Origin: Mugil cephalus
Taxonomy: Eukaryota; Chordata; Actinopteri; Mugiliformes; Mugilidae
Assembly (NCBI RefSeq): GCF_022458985.1
Contig: NC_061783.1
Coordinates: 11,894,913-11,958,912 of the forward strand
DNA length: 64,000 bases
Direction of reading: 5' to 3'
Of this stretch, positions 29,933 to 41,313 are shown piece after piece (position 1 is the first letter of the stretch; every line of letters starts with the position of its first letter). A program made the position numbers and the translations under genes. The notes below the pieces were generated by a model. That model was not told where the DNA came from, searched no databases, and worked only from the letters and a program-made list of their open reading frames with translations.

Positions 29933-31621
29933 TTATTTATGTTATTTTGTTTGTATGTATTTACCACACCAAAAAAAACAAAACACAAATTTAGTTACTT
30001 ACATGACATTTATACTACGTCTCATACGTCTAATTTACGTGCTATTAGATTGTTTAATTTGTTAAAATCCCCCCCCCCCAAAAAAAAAAATCTTCCAGAT
30101 CACATGCGATAATGAAGCTGCTTCATTGGGGGTCACGAGAAAAAGACTTTGACATCCGCAAACATCCAGCCGTGATCTTGAGGTGTCCTGCATCTCCTCG
30201 GCCTGTAGGTGGCAGTGCTGAAGCTCTCAAGTTGAATTCAGAGCCCGGGGGACTCCAAAGCAAAGAGTAAAGTGGATTTGTTCCATTTCTCAGTTCCTTA
30301 TTATCTCCACTATGTCTCATACTACTACCACTGACTCATCCCTCACTATTTGGTGCTTTAATGATCATGATATTAGGCAGTGTTGTCGCCATGGCAGCAA
30401 CCTTCGATGTCCACTTGACAAGCCCCTCCGCGTGCCTATGAAGCAAGGAATTAATTAACACTTTTATGCCAAATATTGAATTAATTCACAGGCGATGATG
30501 GTTTTATGTCGGCCTGTGTATGTGTGTGCGTGCGCGCGTGGCCGTGCAAAAGATGTCCCGACTGTGCATTTAATTGGCTCATATGGCGCAAGTGAGAGGA
30601 TGTAAATCCATAGCAGGGGTAGTTAATGGCGTACTGGACAGATAGGGCTCTATCTCTGGCTCGCAGATGTGCACGAGGGGCCTTCACCGTGCGATGAGCG
30701 TGTGCGTGAGGGGTGCCCCCAAGCAAGAGTTCTCCGCCGGAGATGATTTTTTTTTTTTTTTTTTTTTTTGCTCCAGTGAAATGACCGCAAACGCTTTTAT
30801 TAAGTTTCTCTTATGAAAATGCGATAGTGGAGCTCTGCGGCAAATGGTTAATATTATCCTGTGAATGGGGATATTTTTATGGGCTCGGGAAAGACATCTG
30901 GTGTAATAATCCGTGCAGCCAGGCAGAGCATGTTGAAAGCCCGGGCATGAAATCTGTAAATCTTCCCTCGTCTCGAGGCCTGGAGGTGAGGGTTATGTTT
31001 GTAACATAAAAAAAAAAAAGAAATTAAAAGATTACACGCTCTATGTTCTTCGGGTCAGAGCGAGAGAAGAGAGAGGCGGCAGTTCTTTCCACCGCTTCGC
31101 AGATTGAGTCGAAGTCCTCCCGCTCTGTCGACCTGTTCCTGACCTCACCTTAGAATTAGAGCTCGCACAGCGGTTGGAAAGAATTGGATTTAGCACATAC
31201 ATGTGGGGGTTATAACTCACATGTTACAAGACATGTGTAGCTTGTAAAAACAACAGCAAAAAAAAAAGGAGTATCTAAAAACCACCAGGAGTCATACATG
31301 ATAAAGTGATGAGTGGGATGACACCTCTGACTCCAGGCTGGATCACTTTAACGCCCATTTATGATTCCTTCCTGTGGGGAATTTGCTGCATCACACCTGC
31401 ATGAGCTGATCCGTGGCTCTCCATGCTACCGGTGACCTTTGACCCTGCAACCGTTACTGTTGAAAACATTTTTCTCTCGTTTATTTCTTTGCTATCCCGC
31501 GTTTGCTTGCTTGATACAAGAGATTCCTATTTGTTCAACAAATCAAAACAAACCTCCATTTGCATACCATCTCCATCTCATTTATTTTTTAGTTTCTCAA
31601 ACTCAAAGACTTCCGCGCGCG

Positions 31622-31642
31622 CACACACACACACACACACAC
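31622..31642. repeat. (CA)n microsatellite
   Basis: About ten CA units preceded by an alternating CG stretch (CGCGCGCG). Intergenic. Confidence 0.9.
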
Positions 31643-33904
31643 GGATCATCAGTCAGTTTGGAAAAGATCCGTCTCCAAACATGTCAACTTTAAATGAGTT
31701 AAGAAAAAAAAAGAGGTCTCCGTTTGCAGCTTTGTGACAGTGCATTTTTCAGCTAATCCCGTGGCTTTCAATGAGTTTATTCAACAGGAAGTAGGATTTT
31801 CCAAATCATTAAAGAAGACTTCCACTTATGTGAAAGAAAAATCACCAAGTTTAGCTAAAGCAGTAGGCTCTTTCATCTCATTAAAGGAAACAAATGGCCA
31901 AATTTGGTGTTTTTGGGCGGCAGCACCTCAGCGCACAGAGCAGATCATGTACCAACCAGAGGGTTGTTAGTGTTATACTTTGTTGTGCTCATGCCCAAAT
32001 TGCTACCGATGATCATAGGTTCTGTAAATGTGTGTATGTGTGGAAGGGTGAATGAAAGAAAGCAAAGGATGAAATGCAGCCCTCTCATGCAGTTTTCACT
32101 GGACGGGGGACGGTGGGTGAGTTAAAATACAGAAGTCCTGAACTTGCAGCTGCCACTGACAGTCAGATCGGTGCCGTGTCTAATTGTGTGGGCGCGTACA
32201 GCTGCGACAAGCGTGTAAACACGGCCGTGTGACAGCCCACGCTCCTCCATCATCCCGCATCCGTCAGCGCGTGTCAGCAGAGGCCGCAAATTTGATATTT
32301 CCACGTCAGCTGACATCATCGCATAAATAGAATCAAACTCGATGCACGCTGATTACCATGGCGATGTTGTTATGGCGACCAATCAGAGGGAGAGGTGAGC
32401 TGATGGGGTGGCTGTGTGTTCAGACTCTCGGTCTCCCCCTTCCTCCCTTCCTCCCCTCCTCCCTCCTTCCTCCCAAAATGTGTAGCGGGTTGTCGCCTGG
32501 AGGTGAAAACGCTACGAGTGTGTTTATCGAGGACTGGAGCTGTTTAGTCTCGGCTCAGCTTGTTGCGAAATTAGAACGTGCTCGGAAATCAGTGGTGTTT
32601 GTACATTTGTCTGCCACCTTGCGCCTGGCTGTGTCACCTCCCCGAGTGCTCGAGTCAATTAACTCCTTTGCGAGCTCCTAATTTCATAACGGGGCCTGTT
32701 TTTGCTCGGCTGTCCGTGCTCGAGGCCCAGCTGGGGTCACAAGACTCCTCTCTGGCATGTAATTAAACAGGTTGCCAGCGGCAAACGGAGCCGAGAGCCC
32801 CAGCGTCGGTCCACTTAACATAATATTACATACCTCAGTTGCCATGACAGCCGCTGTGTTTGTCTGTGATGGAGGCAGGTGCAAAGTGGTGCACGCAGCC
32901 GTCGTTTGAGTGCTACTTTCGGCTGAAATCCGATTCCGGCGAAATAAGATTGTCGTTAGCATATTAGCTCCGGTGCGACAGGTGAGCTGTCGGCTGATTT
33001 GCGGCTTCGGCGATGACATCTGGAGAGTAGGAGGCAGATCACATGTTGCGGGGACCCTTTTCGGTCGCATTAGCGTGATAAATTCATCCGCAGTCGCAGC
33101 GGTTGACTTTTTGCCCCCAGTACGCGTGAACGATTCCACCACAAATACACTAACCCAGAAAGTTTTGACAGATGGTGAAACATATCACCCATAAGAACAA
33201 AGTTTCACACCAACATTTCAGAGTTGATTTCTTACCCTGGCACAACACTTAAGGAAAGAAGACACCTTGCTGAAAGTGGACCATGAAGCCTTCCAATATG
33301 TGCGACTCTGAGACAAAGCTTTCCTCCGTGGCAAGACAAAGTTTTCGGCTTCCAAAGGAGGTGTGTGTGAGTGTGTGTGAGTGTGTGTGTATGGGGGGGA
33401 GACAGCCTACAGCCTACCACACAAGCCCTAAAAAGTGCTCTGCTCTTTCTCAGACGAACACAAAACGCCTGGCAAACCAGTAAGTGACAAAAGGGGCGTG
33501 AAATTGAGTTTATGAGTCGATATTTCCATGTCTGTGTTTTTCTCCTCCTCAGCTTTTGTTCCATGTGGCGCGTGAGTGGAGGTGCAGTCCAGATGAAATT
33601 GCTCGGCCGGCAGATATGGCCCCCGAGCGTGGAGATACCACGCTCATTTGCGCGGATTCTCCGTGCATGCTATTTTGTTCCACTGAACTAATATTTTCAT
33701 TTCTCTCAAAGACCCCTAAGGCCTACAGTCGCTTGCCAGACTTTTAATTGATTTATTTGCTTTGTAGTTTCGTTTCTTTTTCTTTCAGTGATTGACAGCA
33801 CGTTCTCATCACAAAGGTATTCCCCTTTCTTTCTTTTTTTTCTTCTTTTTTTTTCAAAATCTAAATGTTTATTAGTGATTAAAGAGAAACAAATGCATTT
33901 TTGC

Positions 33905-33925
33905 ATGTGTGTGTGTGTGTGTGTG
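33905..33925. repeat. (TG)n microsatellite
   Basis: About ten TG units, intergenic, upstream of znf385d. Confidence 0.85.
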
Positions 33926-34611
33926 CATTTCAGAGATTGTTGAATTGACAGCTTTCCTGAGATAAATCTCTCCGGAGGTTTTGGGGGATTGTGGGAAAAC
34001 ACATGTTGTTGTTCACTGTATTGACTCAGGGAGGAAACATGTTCGGGCTCCGGGACAAGAAAGTTGAACCAAGGTCACTCTGACAAAGGATGCATCTGAG
34101 CTGACCCGAGCGTGCATGCAGGAAGAGAGACGGGAGGGTTCCTTTTAAGTATGTATGCATGGACGTATGCCTGCATTGCTAAAGCGTGTGCACATGTACA
34201 CATGGCAGCCGGGGATGTTTTTTTCTTTTCTTTTTTCAGCAGGACTGCGCCGTACAGTATGCGGTTTCCTCTCTGATGCAGTGAAAGCTCCAGGATGCAT
34301 CTAAAAATAAGACCAGAGGAAAAGGAGTGAGGATGGGAAACCGTTTACATAAGCAGGGGAAGAACACTCAGTCATTTATTCCAATCGTGCAGTTTTATTT
34401 CACTTTAGGGCGCAAAAGTTAATCGGATAAATATTAATATTTTCTTTTCTTTGGCACTGAGCTGCCCGCTAAATAGATGTGCCTTTTGGTGTGCAGGCAG
34501 CGGAGGTCAGACCAATCCAGGGTGTTACTGTGTTACTACTTATTAAGGCGATTTGCTGAATTAAAAGCAGATCTCTTGGAGATGTGGATGCAGGGGCAGA
34601 TTTGTGCACGA

Positions 34612-34715
34612 AACGCGATGAGATGAGGAGGAGGAAGAAGGAGAGGATGGGCGGGTAGGAGGAGGTGGAGGAGGAGGAGGGGGAGGAGGAGGAGGAGGAG
34701 GGAATCCAGATGGGA
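34612..34715 (+). repeat. Purine-rich GGA/GA tract in the znf385d 5'UTR region
   Basis: Almost pure purine run dominated by GGA triplets, 120-220 bp before the znf385d ATG. It probably belongs to the 5'UTR or core promoter. It creates artificial proline/serine-rich open frames on the opposite strand. Confidence 0.8.
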
Positions 34716-34835
34716 AGGAACAGCATCGGCGCCGCAGGAGAGAGATAGAGAGACCGAGAGGAGAAGACGCGACAGCTTGGAGATGAAAAACACTTTTGAC
34801 AAACACTGAACGATCGGATTTCATTTGGTGTCGCC

Positions 34836-37800
34836 ATGTATTTTGGTACGTAAACGCAGCCCCGTGCTTTTAATCTCATAGGAGTTTAAAGTGTTTTTCT
34901 TTCCTGCTGATAATAATGAAGTCACTTGTTGCTATGTTGAAATGGATCTGAGGTTTGGGAAATAAGTCACCTGCAAAGAGGAACAGAGACAGTTGCAGTG
35001 TGATTTATTGAAACCCGCGTCGTGGTTAATGGGATAACACATCGTTTTTTTATTCTGATTATGAAATATGGCAATAGTAAACAGGGATATTTCTTTGATG
35101 AGAGATACCATGAGACAGAGACAGTGAATGATATCGTCTTAAGTATCTTACACTGTATGATAAAATTAGAAAAATATGTGAGAATTGTGCACAGGAACTA
35201 ACTACGGATAATATTTATTTTTCATTCATGCGTGATGGAAGTGGAGACGTTCATTGAAAAAAATATACAACTTACAATTAAGATAAATTTCACATTACAT
35301 GTATGTAGATTTTGTTTTTCCAACTCGTCCATGTGTTTCTTGTAAGTTTTTTAAGAAGTCTTTTCTCCGCGAAGGCACATGCCCGGGTCAAACACGCGCA
35401 ACGCTGTGACCGTACGTGCGCGCACCCGCACGCTCGCAAGACTTGAGCTAGTTAAAGGCAATCAGAATAATGACAGGGCGGATGGGTGTGTTTTGATTTT
35501 GATTATGATGATTGCACACGCGAGCCGGTCCCGAATCAAACTGTAATCAAGCTCTGGGGGGGAGAACTAGAAAACAAGGCTCCGTAATCAGGACGCGGCA
35601 ACACAAACAAGACGCTTATCACACGGCGCAGTCACGGCCTCACTCAACCAAAAATCTGTTCGTGTGTGTCTGTGTGTGTTTCAGAGTGCAAGCGCATTCA
35701 TGTTTGTGCGTATGAGTTCGAACAGGCTTTGCTTGTGCGGGTTTAATTTTGATAAAATGCCGAGTTTTTTTGTGGTAACTGATTGTTTGCCTCGTGTGTG
35801 TCTTTGAAATCTCTCCTAAGTATTTTGTTCGCTGCACAAATGCCAGAAAAATGCAATTATACTCAGAAATGATGAAACACTATTACCATCAGTGGTGGAA
35901 GAAGCATACCAGCCTTGACTTTTACACAGGAGATGCAACTGAATAAATGGTGAAGTCACGTGTAAGCCGCAATTTAACAATGAATCACTTGCCTCTCACT
36001 TCTGCTTTATTTGAGGCCAGGCTGGGTGAGACGTTTGTTCCAAACCAGCCTAAGCTATCCGAGTTATTTACGGTGGGAATGGGTGAAAGAAGACCACTCA
36101 GATCAAACCCTGCGTCGTTATTTCCAGTCAGGAGTCTAATGGGCCACGAAATATGCGTTGCTAATTCATGACAACAAGTCTCATAATTGGTTTATTATTT
36201 TTTTTTTATGTGAGAGTGCGTATTAATCCAAATTGCCATTAACAGGATTAATGGAAGTGTGTCTGAATTAGCCTTATTTGCATCCTCAAAATTAAAAGCT
36301 GCACCACAGAGAGTGAAATGTCAATAAGAGAGAAAAAATACCACCAGGCAAGTTTTTCAACGCCTTATCTCTGAATGTCTTCAACCACTATCTGGTCGAG
36401 CGTCATCTAGTGGGAGTCACCCTACCTCCACTGAGTCAGTGCTCTGTGTGTTTATCTATCTTCTTATCTCCTTATCTCGTCCCTACTGTCTCTCAGGTAA
36501 TGTGTGTCACAGCGCTCTCCCGACGCTGACTCGTCCCACGCTGGGCAGGACCCCTCCCTCCCCCGACCCCAAAGCCCTCCTCCCCTTCCACCTGTTGCCT
36601 GGATTTACCGACGTGAGTATCTGCTGCCAGTCACTGTAACTGTCATGGCAACCAAACTCTCACGACACACATTTTATTAAAACGCAAATTGTTCACTTTA
36701 TCAGTTTTTTTTTAAGTGGTGAAATGGTCCACTTCATGGAATAGCATCGCCTGCCTGGAGTTAAATTGTCAATGCACAGATGTATGAGCGCGCTGCCTAC
36801 ACCTTTCCAAATATATCACGTCTGATGCAGAGAGCTGTGACATTTCCACACAACCTGGGGGGGTGGAGCTGATTCCTTGGTATTCTTCACGCGGAGGTTT
36901 TTTTTTTTTTTTTTTTTTAGAGCTGTCTGCCCCCGTGTTTGTGAAGGGTGAAGGTGGAGAGAAGTAGAGTCCGAGGCCCCAGGGACGGTGGATGTGTCAG
37001 GCTGGAATGAGGTCTGACGTATGGTTTACGCAGAAATCAACTCATAAGTCTTAATATAATCCTGGCTGTATAATATATTGTTTCTGGCTGGAATCAGTGT
37101 AGTAGGATTACTGTAACTAAGTGATTGTGTGTGTGTGCGCGCGCGCGCATCTGTCGGGAGCCAACAAAACGTTTTAAAGCAACTTAAAATGAAGCAATGG
37201 ACTAAAGCCACTCACGGGTCTGATCAAATGACAACTCCCTTCTCGTCGCTTTGGTCTCACTTCCAGGCTGCCATATGCTGCTGAAGATATATAAAGAGAG
37301 ACAAACTGAGGGTTTAGAAGGCAGAGCTCTGCCTGCACATGTCTGCTTTTCGTGGCCCGTGTGTGTGTGTGTGCACGTTCCTATTTGTCAAAAAGCCTCT
37401 CTGCCACCTTAAAGACAAATCAGACATTGGTGTAGGTCTCAGCCTCCCTTTTGTCTTCTCGCCAGCCTCCCCATGCTTCCACTTTTTGTGTTTTTCTTGT
37501 TCCACTGCCCTCTTCCACTTTGTCTCGTATCGTCCTCTTTCCCATCCCTCATCTGCCTTTTTTCCTCCTCTTCTCTACTCCACTTAGTCCATCTTACCTT
37601 TTTCAAAAAAAAAGAAAAAAAAAATCTAAATCCATGTTCTGCCTTCCCTGCGGTGGATGACCCGATCGCTGCCATCTATTTCATTTTTATTTATTCCAGG
37701 GATGTTGTTCGACCTGTTAAAAGTCACTGGACTTTGCAGTGTTTGGAATTGGTTGGAAGTCCCGTCTGCCACCTCTGTTTATTATACTGACCTGTAGACT

Positions 37801-40800
37801 CTCTATTAACTCAATCAAACCACTGGTCAGATGTTTCTATGATACTCAGTTTACTGTTATAAAAGACTAAGATAAAAAATAAAAATCATTGATGTTTTGC
37901 TTGTGAGGTGACAATATCTTTCTATTCAGTAAGTGTCACCGTTGAAAATTTGATATCGTGTTCCTTTGCTGTTTTTTTAAGGTTTGATTTCATTTCCCAG
38001 AAAGCCAATATAAAGAGAGAGAAATGAAACATTGTCTCAAGTACGTTTTACCAGGGAAGCGTCTCCGTCGTCCTCTGAATTGAACCTGTGGGTGTGAAGT
38101 AAGTGGGCGCTCAGATTAACTCTGGCAGCCTGCGATTTCTCGTGGAATGTGTGTGCGTGTGTGTGTTTTTGTGCGCGCGCGAGCCTGAATTCTTTTGTGA
38201 ATGTAGATGCAGCGTGCGTTGGCCTCTACAAAGCGCAGCGCCGTCTGAGTTTGTTTGGTGCCCACATGTGCGTTGTCATGGTTACGGGGTTTGCTCGCTC
38301 TCGCGCCTGTGTGCGTGCTTGAGTGCGTGCGTGGACGTTTGTCGTGAGCCGGGGGATCCAACTCCCGACTTCAGTCCTGGCTCGCAGTTGGACAGATTCA
38401 TTTTTATTTTAATGTATTTATTCGTTTTTAAGTGAAGGGAAACAAGAGGGCGGATGATTGTCTCCGAGAAAATAAGAACTGAAATGAAAAGGCGCCGCAA
38501 AAGCAGCGGCGCGTGCATCGTAACTCATTCCTCTCAGGTGCTCGACGTCAGACGCTCACGCGGAGCTGTCGTGCGGGTGCTCTATGTAAATCCAGGCTCA
38601 TTCATCATTATAAATGTTGACTCGCTTGACTGTGATCCAGCTCAGAGTCTGCTTTACTTCTCTCGGCCATATGTTGCAGACCTAACTCACTCCGTTGAGC
38701 TGAGGATGTCAGACTTGCACGTGTGTGAGATTTTTTTTTTTTTAGAGAGAATGTGAAGCTGGGTGATGGATGCCATGCCTTTCATGTCCTGTATAAATCT
38801 ACAGCTCTTCATTGTGTTTAATGAGAGCGTGAATTGAGGTTGTTGTTTCAGCGGGTGACGTGTTACCAGAGAACAGAAGGAAGAAAGAAAAGAAATGAGC
38901 AGGAAGGTTAAGCCGACTTTGTCTCAGGTGCTGCTCCATTGTAGAGTGGCAGTGGACGGTAAGGAGTGTGAAGCCACGGGGAGGCAAGAAGGTGACTCTG
39001 GCCAGACGGAGGGCGGAGGGAGAGGCTGAGGGTTGGGAGGTAAGCAGATGGAGGGGTGAGGTGAGGAATGATAGAAGGTCAGGCAGTGATACAGGAGCCT
39101 TGGGGCTGAGGAGGGAGGGAGGGAGGGTAGCTCCTGCTGGTGTTCATTCTCATACAGAGAAGCATAAAGCTGGGCTAATAAAAGGTTAAAAACAATTGAT
39201 TTTTAAAAAAAAGATTTTACACATGCTATCGTCTAAAGTAACTGTCCACTTGTGTCTGTTTGGTTGTGTTTTTTTAATATCACAAACAGTTCCAGGGAAA
39301 CAGTCTCTATATGTTTCCAGAGCTTACAGGAACTGATGCATAATGAGACATAAATTAACCAGGCAGGTTTCCATAAAGCCTCTCTGCTCCCCTACGTTTC
39401 ATCTCAGGTAAATAGGTCTGTTTTTACTCCATAAAAGCCAGTTGTGTTTTATCCCGCTGGGTATATGCGCTCATTACAATTTCCAGTAATGTCCAGAGCA
39501 ATGTGCGCATCGTTGTGTGGTCACGGCGTGTGGTGCGGGGTTTACGCTTTCTTCTTTCCTACGCTTCTTACGCTCATTAAGGTTCTTTCATTTTCATTAA
39601 TTTCTGGGGTGTCGCCGGTACAAGGCGACACAAATAAAACCGCAGACTGGTGATGACTTTTAAGTGTCAGATTGGAAAGGCTGTCTGCGGGGGGCCAGTG
39701 TCGTGGAGTCTTCCTGGAACAGAGCAGAGGGAGGAAACTCTCACCCCTGCAGGTTTTAAAGGTGCCCATAAAAAGTTTGCAGTTTGTCTATTGAGGATAA
39801 CGGAGGGCTGTGGTCAAACGTGGCTTCACGGTGGTCCGAACTGACTCCTATAATGACTTGCAGAGAGAACTACCCCGGCCATCTTCAGACTACTTATTAC
39901 TTCGTTGGAAGTGTGCGGGGACTCGGGGCAGTTTGATTGCTAGAGAAGAGCTGGAAGCTTTAACCAGCGAACCAACAACAACGCCCGAGAGCCTGACAGA
40001 AAGTGGAGATGGAAGCCGAGCACGTAGTCGTATTTTGCAAACAATACCGGCGTTTGGAACGTATCGAGGACACTGGTGGGCAGAGGAGAAGTGGGTGATG
40101 CTGCAGAGTGCTTTGACAGGTTTTATGTAAACATTGTTTTCTCCCATCAAAACATGTCATTGATAGAAGGAGCGGATCGTCTGTGGATCCAAGCGGATCT
40201 TAAACTACATCTTTGGACTTACATAAAGTTTACACTTTAAACACTAGGAAATTTCGCCCCTTTCTTTGCTGTTTCTGCAAACGAAGAAGTGTGCATGTGA
40301 CCCGGCCCCAGACTGCTCCTCCTTCCACCACCTCCACCTCTAACCTGGGCTATTATAAATCTGCGCGCTGAGCCTATTGCCTCGCTGACAGAGAGGCGTT
40401 TGCACCTCGGGTGATCACTTTCCCTGCCTCACTAAATCGCTTCCCTTGCGAAGCAAAACCAGCCGTGACCTTAAACGCTACGCTTCCCCTTTGTTGCAGA
40501 TGGATCACATCCACAAAGCTGTGATAGGCCCAGCCTTCGGGCTAACCTCACCCCTGAAGAGGAAGCCCAGTTCGTGCGGAGTCTGTCGCCTGAGATTCAA
40601 CTCTGAGGTGGGTGCAATCGTTGTGGCAAAGATGGGGTTATTTTTTTGTTGTTTTCCACACACACCCTGGCTTGACAGTTGAACGGCGGAGCAGACGTGC
40701 CCTTGTGCTTGGTCGCTCTACAGGTTCTCAGGGTGTAGGTGATTATTTCATAAGTGGGTGAAGTGTGAACACCTTGAGTTTTTGCCCATTATGTAAAAGT

Positions 40801-41263
40801 CATTTTTAGTTATTGAAGAAGTCGAAACCAGAGCTGCGGTGCACTGTCACAACTCCCACAGACACTTCTTGGTGTCTGTAGATTAAATGTGTTATGTTAA
40901 GAGTGACAGCAGCTCCAAACACTGTGATTCATTCTTAATCACACTCATTCACGGTCACATGCTGTAATCCAAAATGAAAACACCGTCAGGTTTGCATGAC
41001 AAAAATGCGTGCACCTTTTGTTTTGTCTGTCGGCCGTCGCAGGCGCAGGCGTCTTCGCATTACAGTGGCACGAGGCACGCGAAAAGGCTGAAGGCTCTGG
41101 ACGCCCCAGATTCAAAGATCAGGACCTCCGAACCAGTCGCCAAGGAGACCGCGGCGCAAACCCACTCGTCGCCCTGCTCGCAGCCCTCCAGCTCCGACAC
41201 AACATCAGGAGGTGTGTGCTTCTGCAGGCATGCATGCCTTCCCTGCATGTGCGCGCGTGCATG

Positions 41264-41313
<50 letters not shown>

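Larger units (their letters stand above)
29933..34600. other. Gene-free interval between rab25 and znf385d
   Basis: No coding gene recognised. It contains homopolymers (poly-T at 30747-30769), a CA repeat, a pyrimidine-pure tract at 32431-32474 and an alternating GT stretch at 33360-33392. A compact element at 32366-32384 has a near-consensus RFX X-box (GTTGTTATGGCGACC) overlapping a CCAAT box. The segment 30440-30990 is AT-rich with ATTAATTAA-type motifs and looks like possible conserved non-coding sequence, but this cannot be tested here. Confidence 0.55.
36613..40499 (+). other. znf385d intron 2 (3.9 kb)
   Basis: Contains a poly-T run (36899-36919), an alternating GT/GC stretch, a G-rich run near 39113, and a purine-rich block at 38980-39130. 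Open frames in it, such as 39810-40130 on +, have no recognisable relatives and no exon signals in phase with the gene. Confidence 0.6.

Noticed and set aside
34469-34879. Proline- and serine-rich frames on the minus strand upstream of znf385d
   Set aside because: They arise from the GGA/GA repeat tract read in reverse. There is no independent evidence of a gene.
39810-40130. 106-codon frame before znf385d exon 3, considered as an alternative first exon
   Set aside because: It does not run into the exon at 40500, has no donor in a compatible phase that I can see, and resembles no ZNF385 N-terminus.
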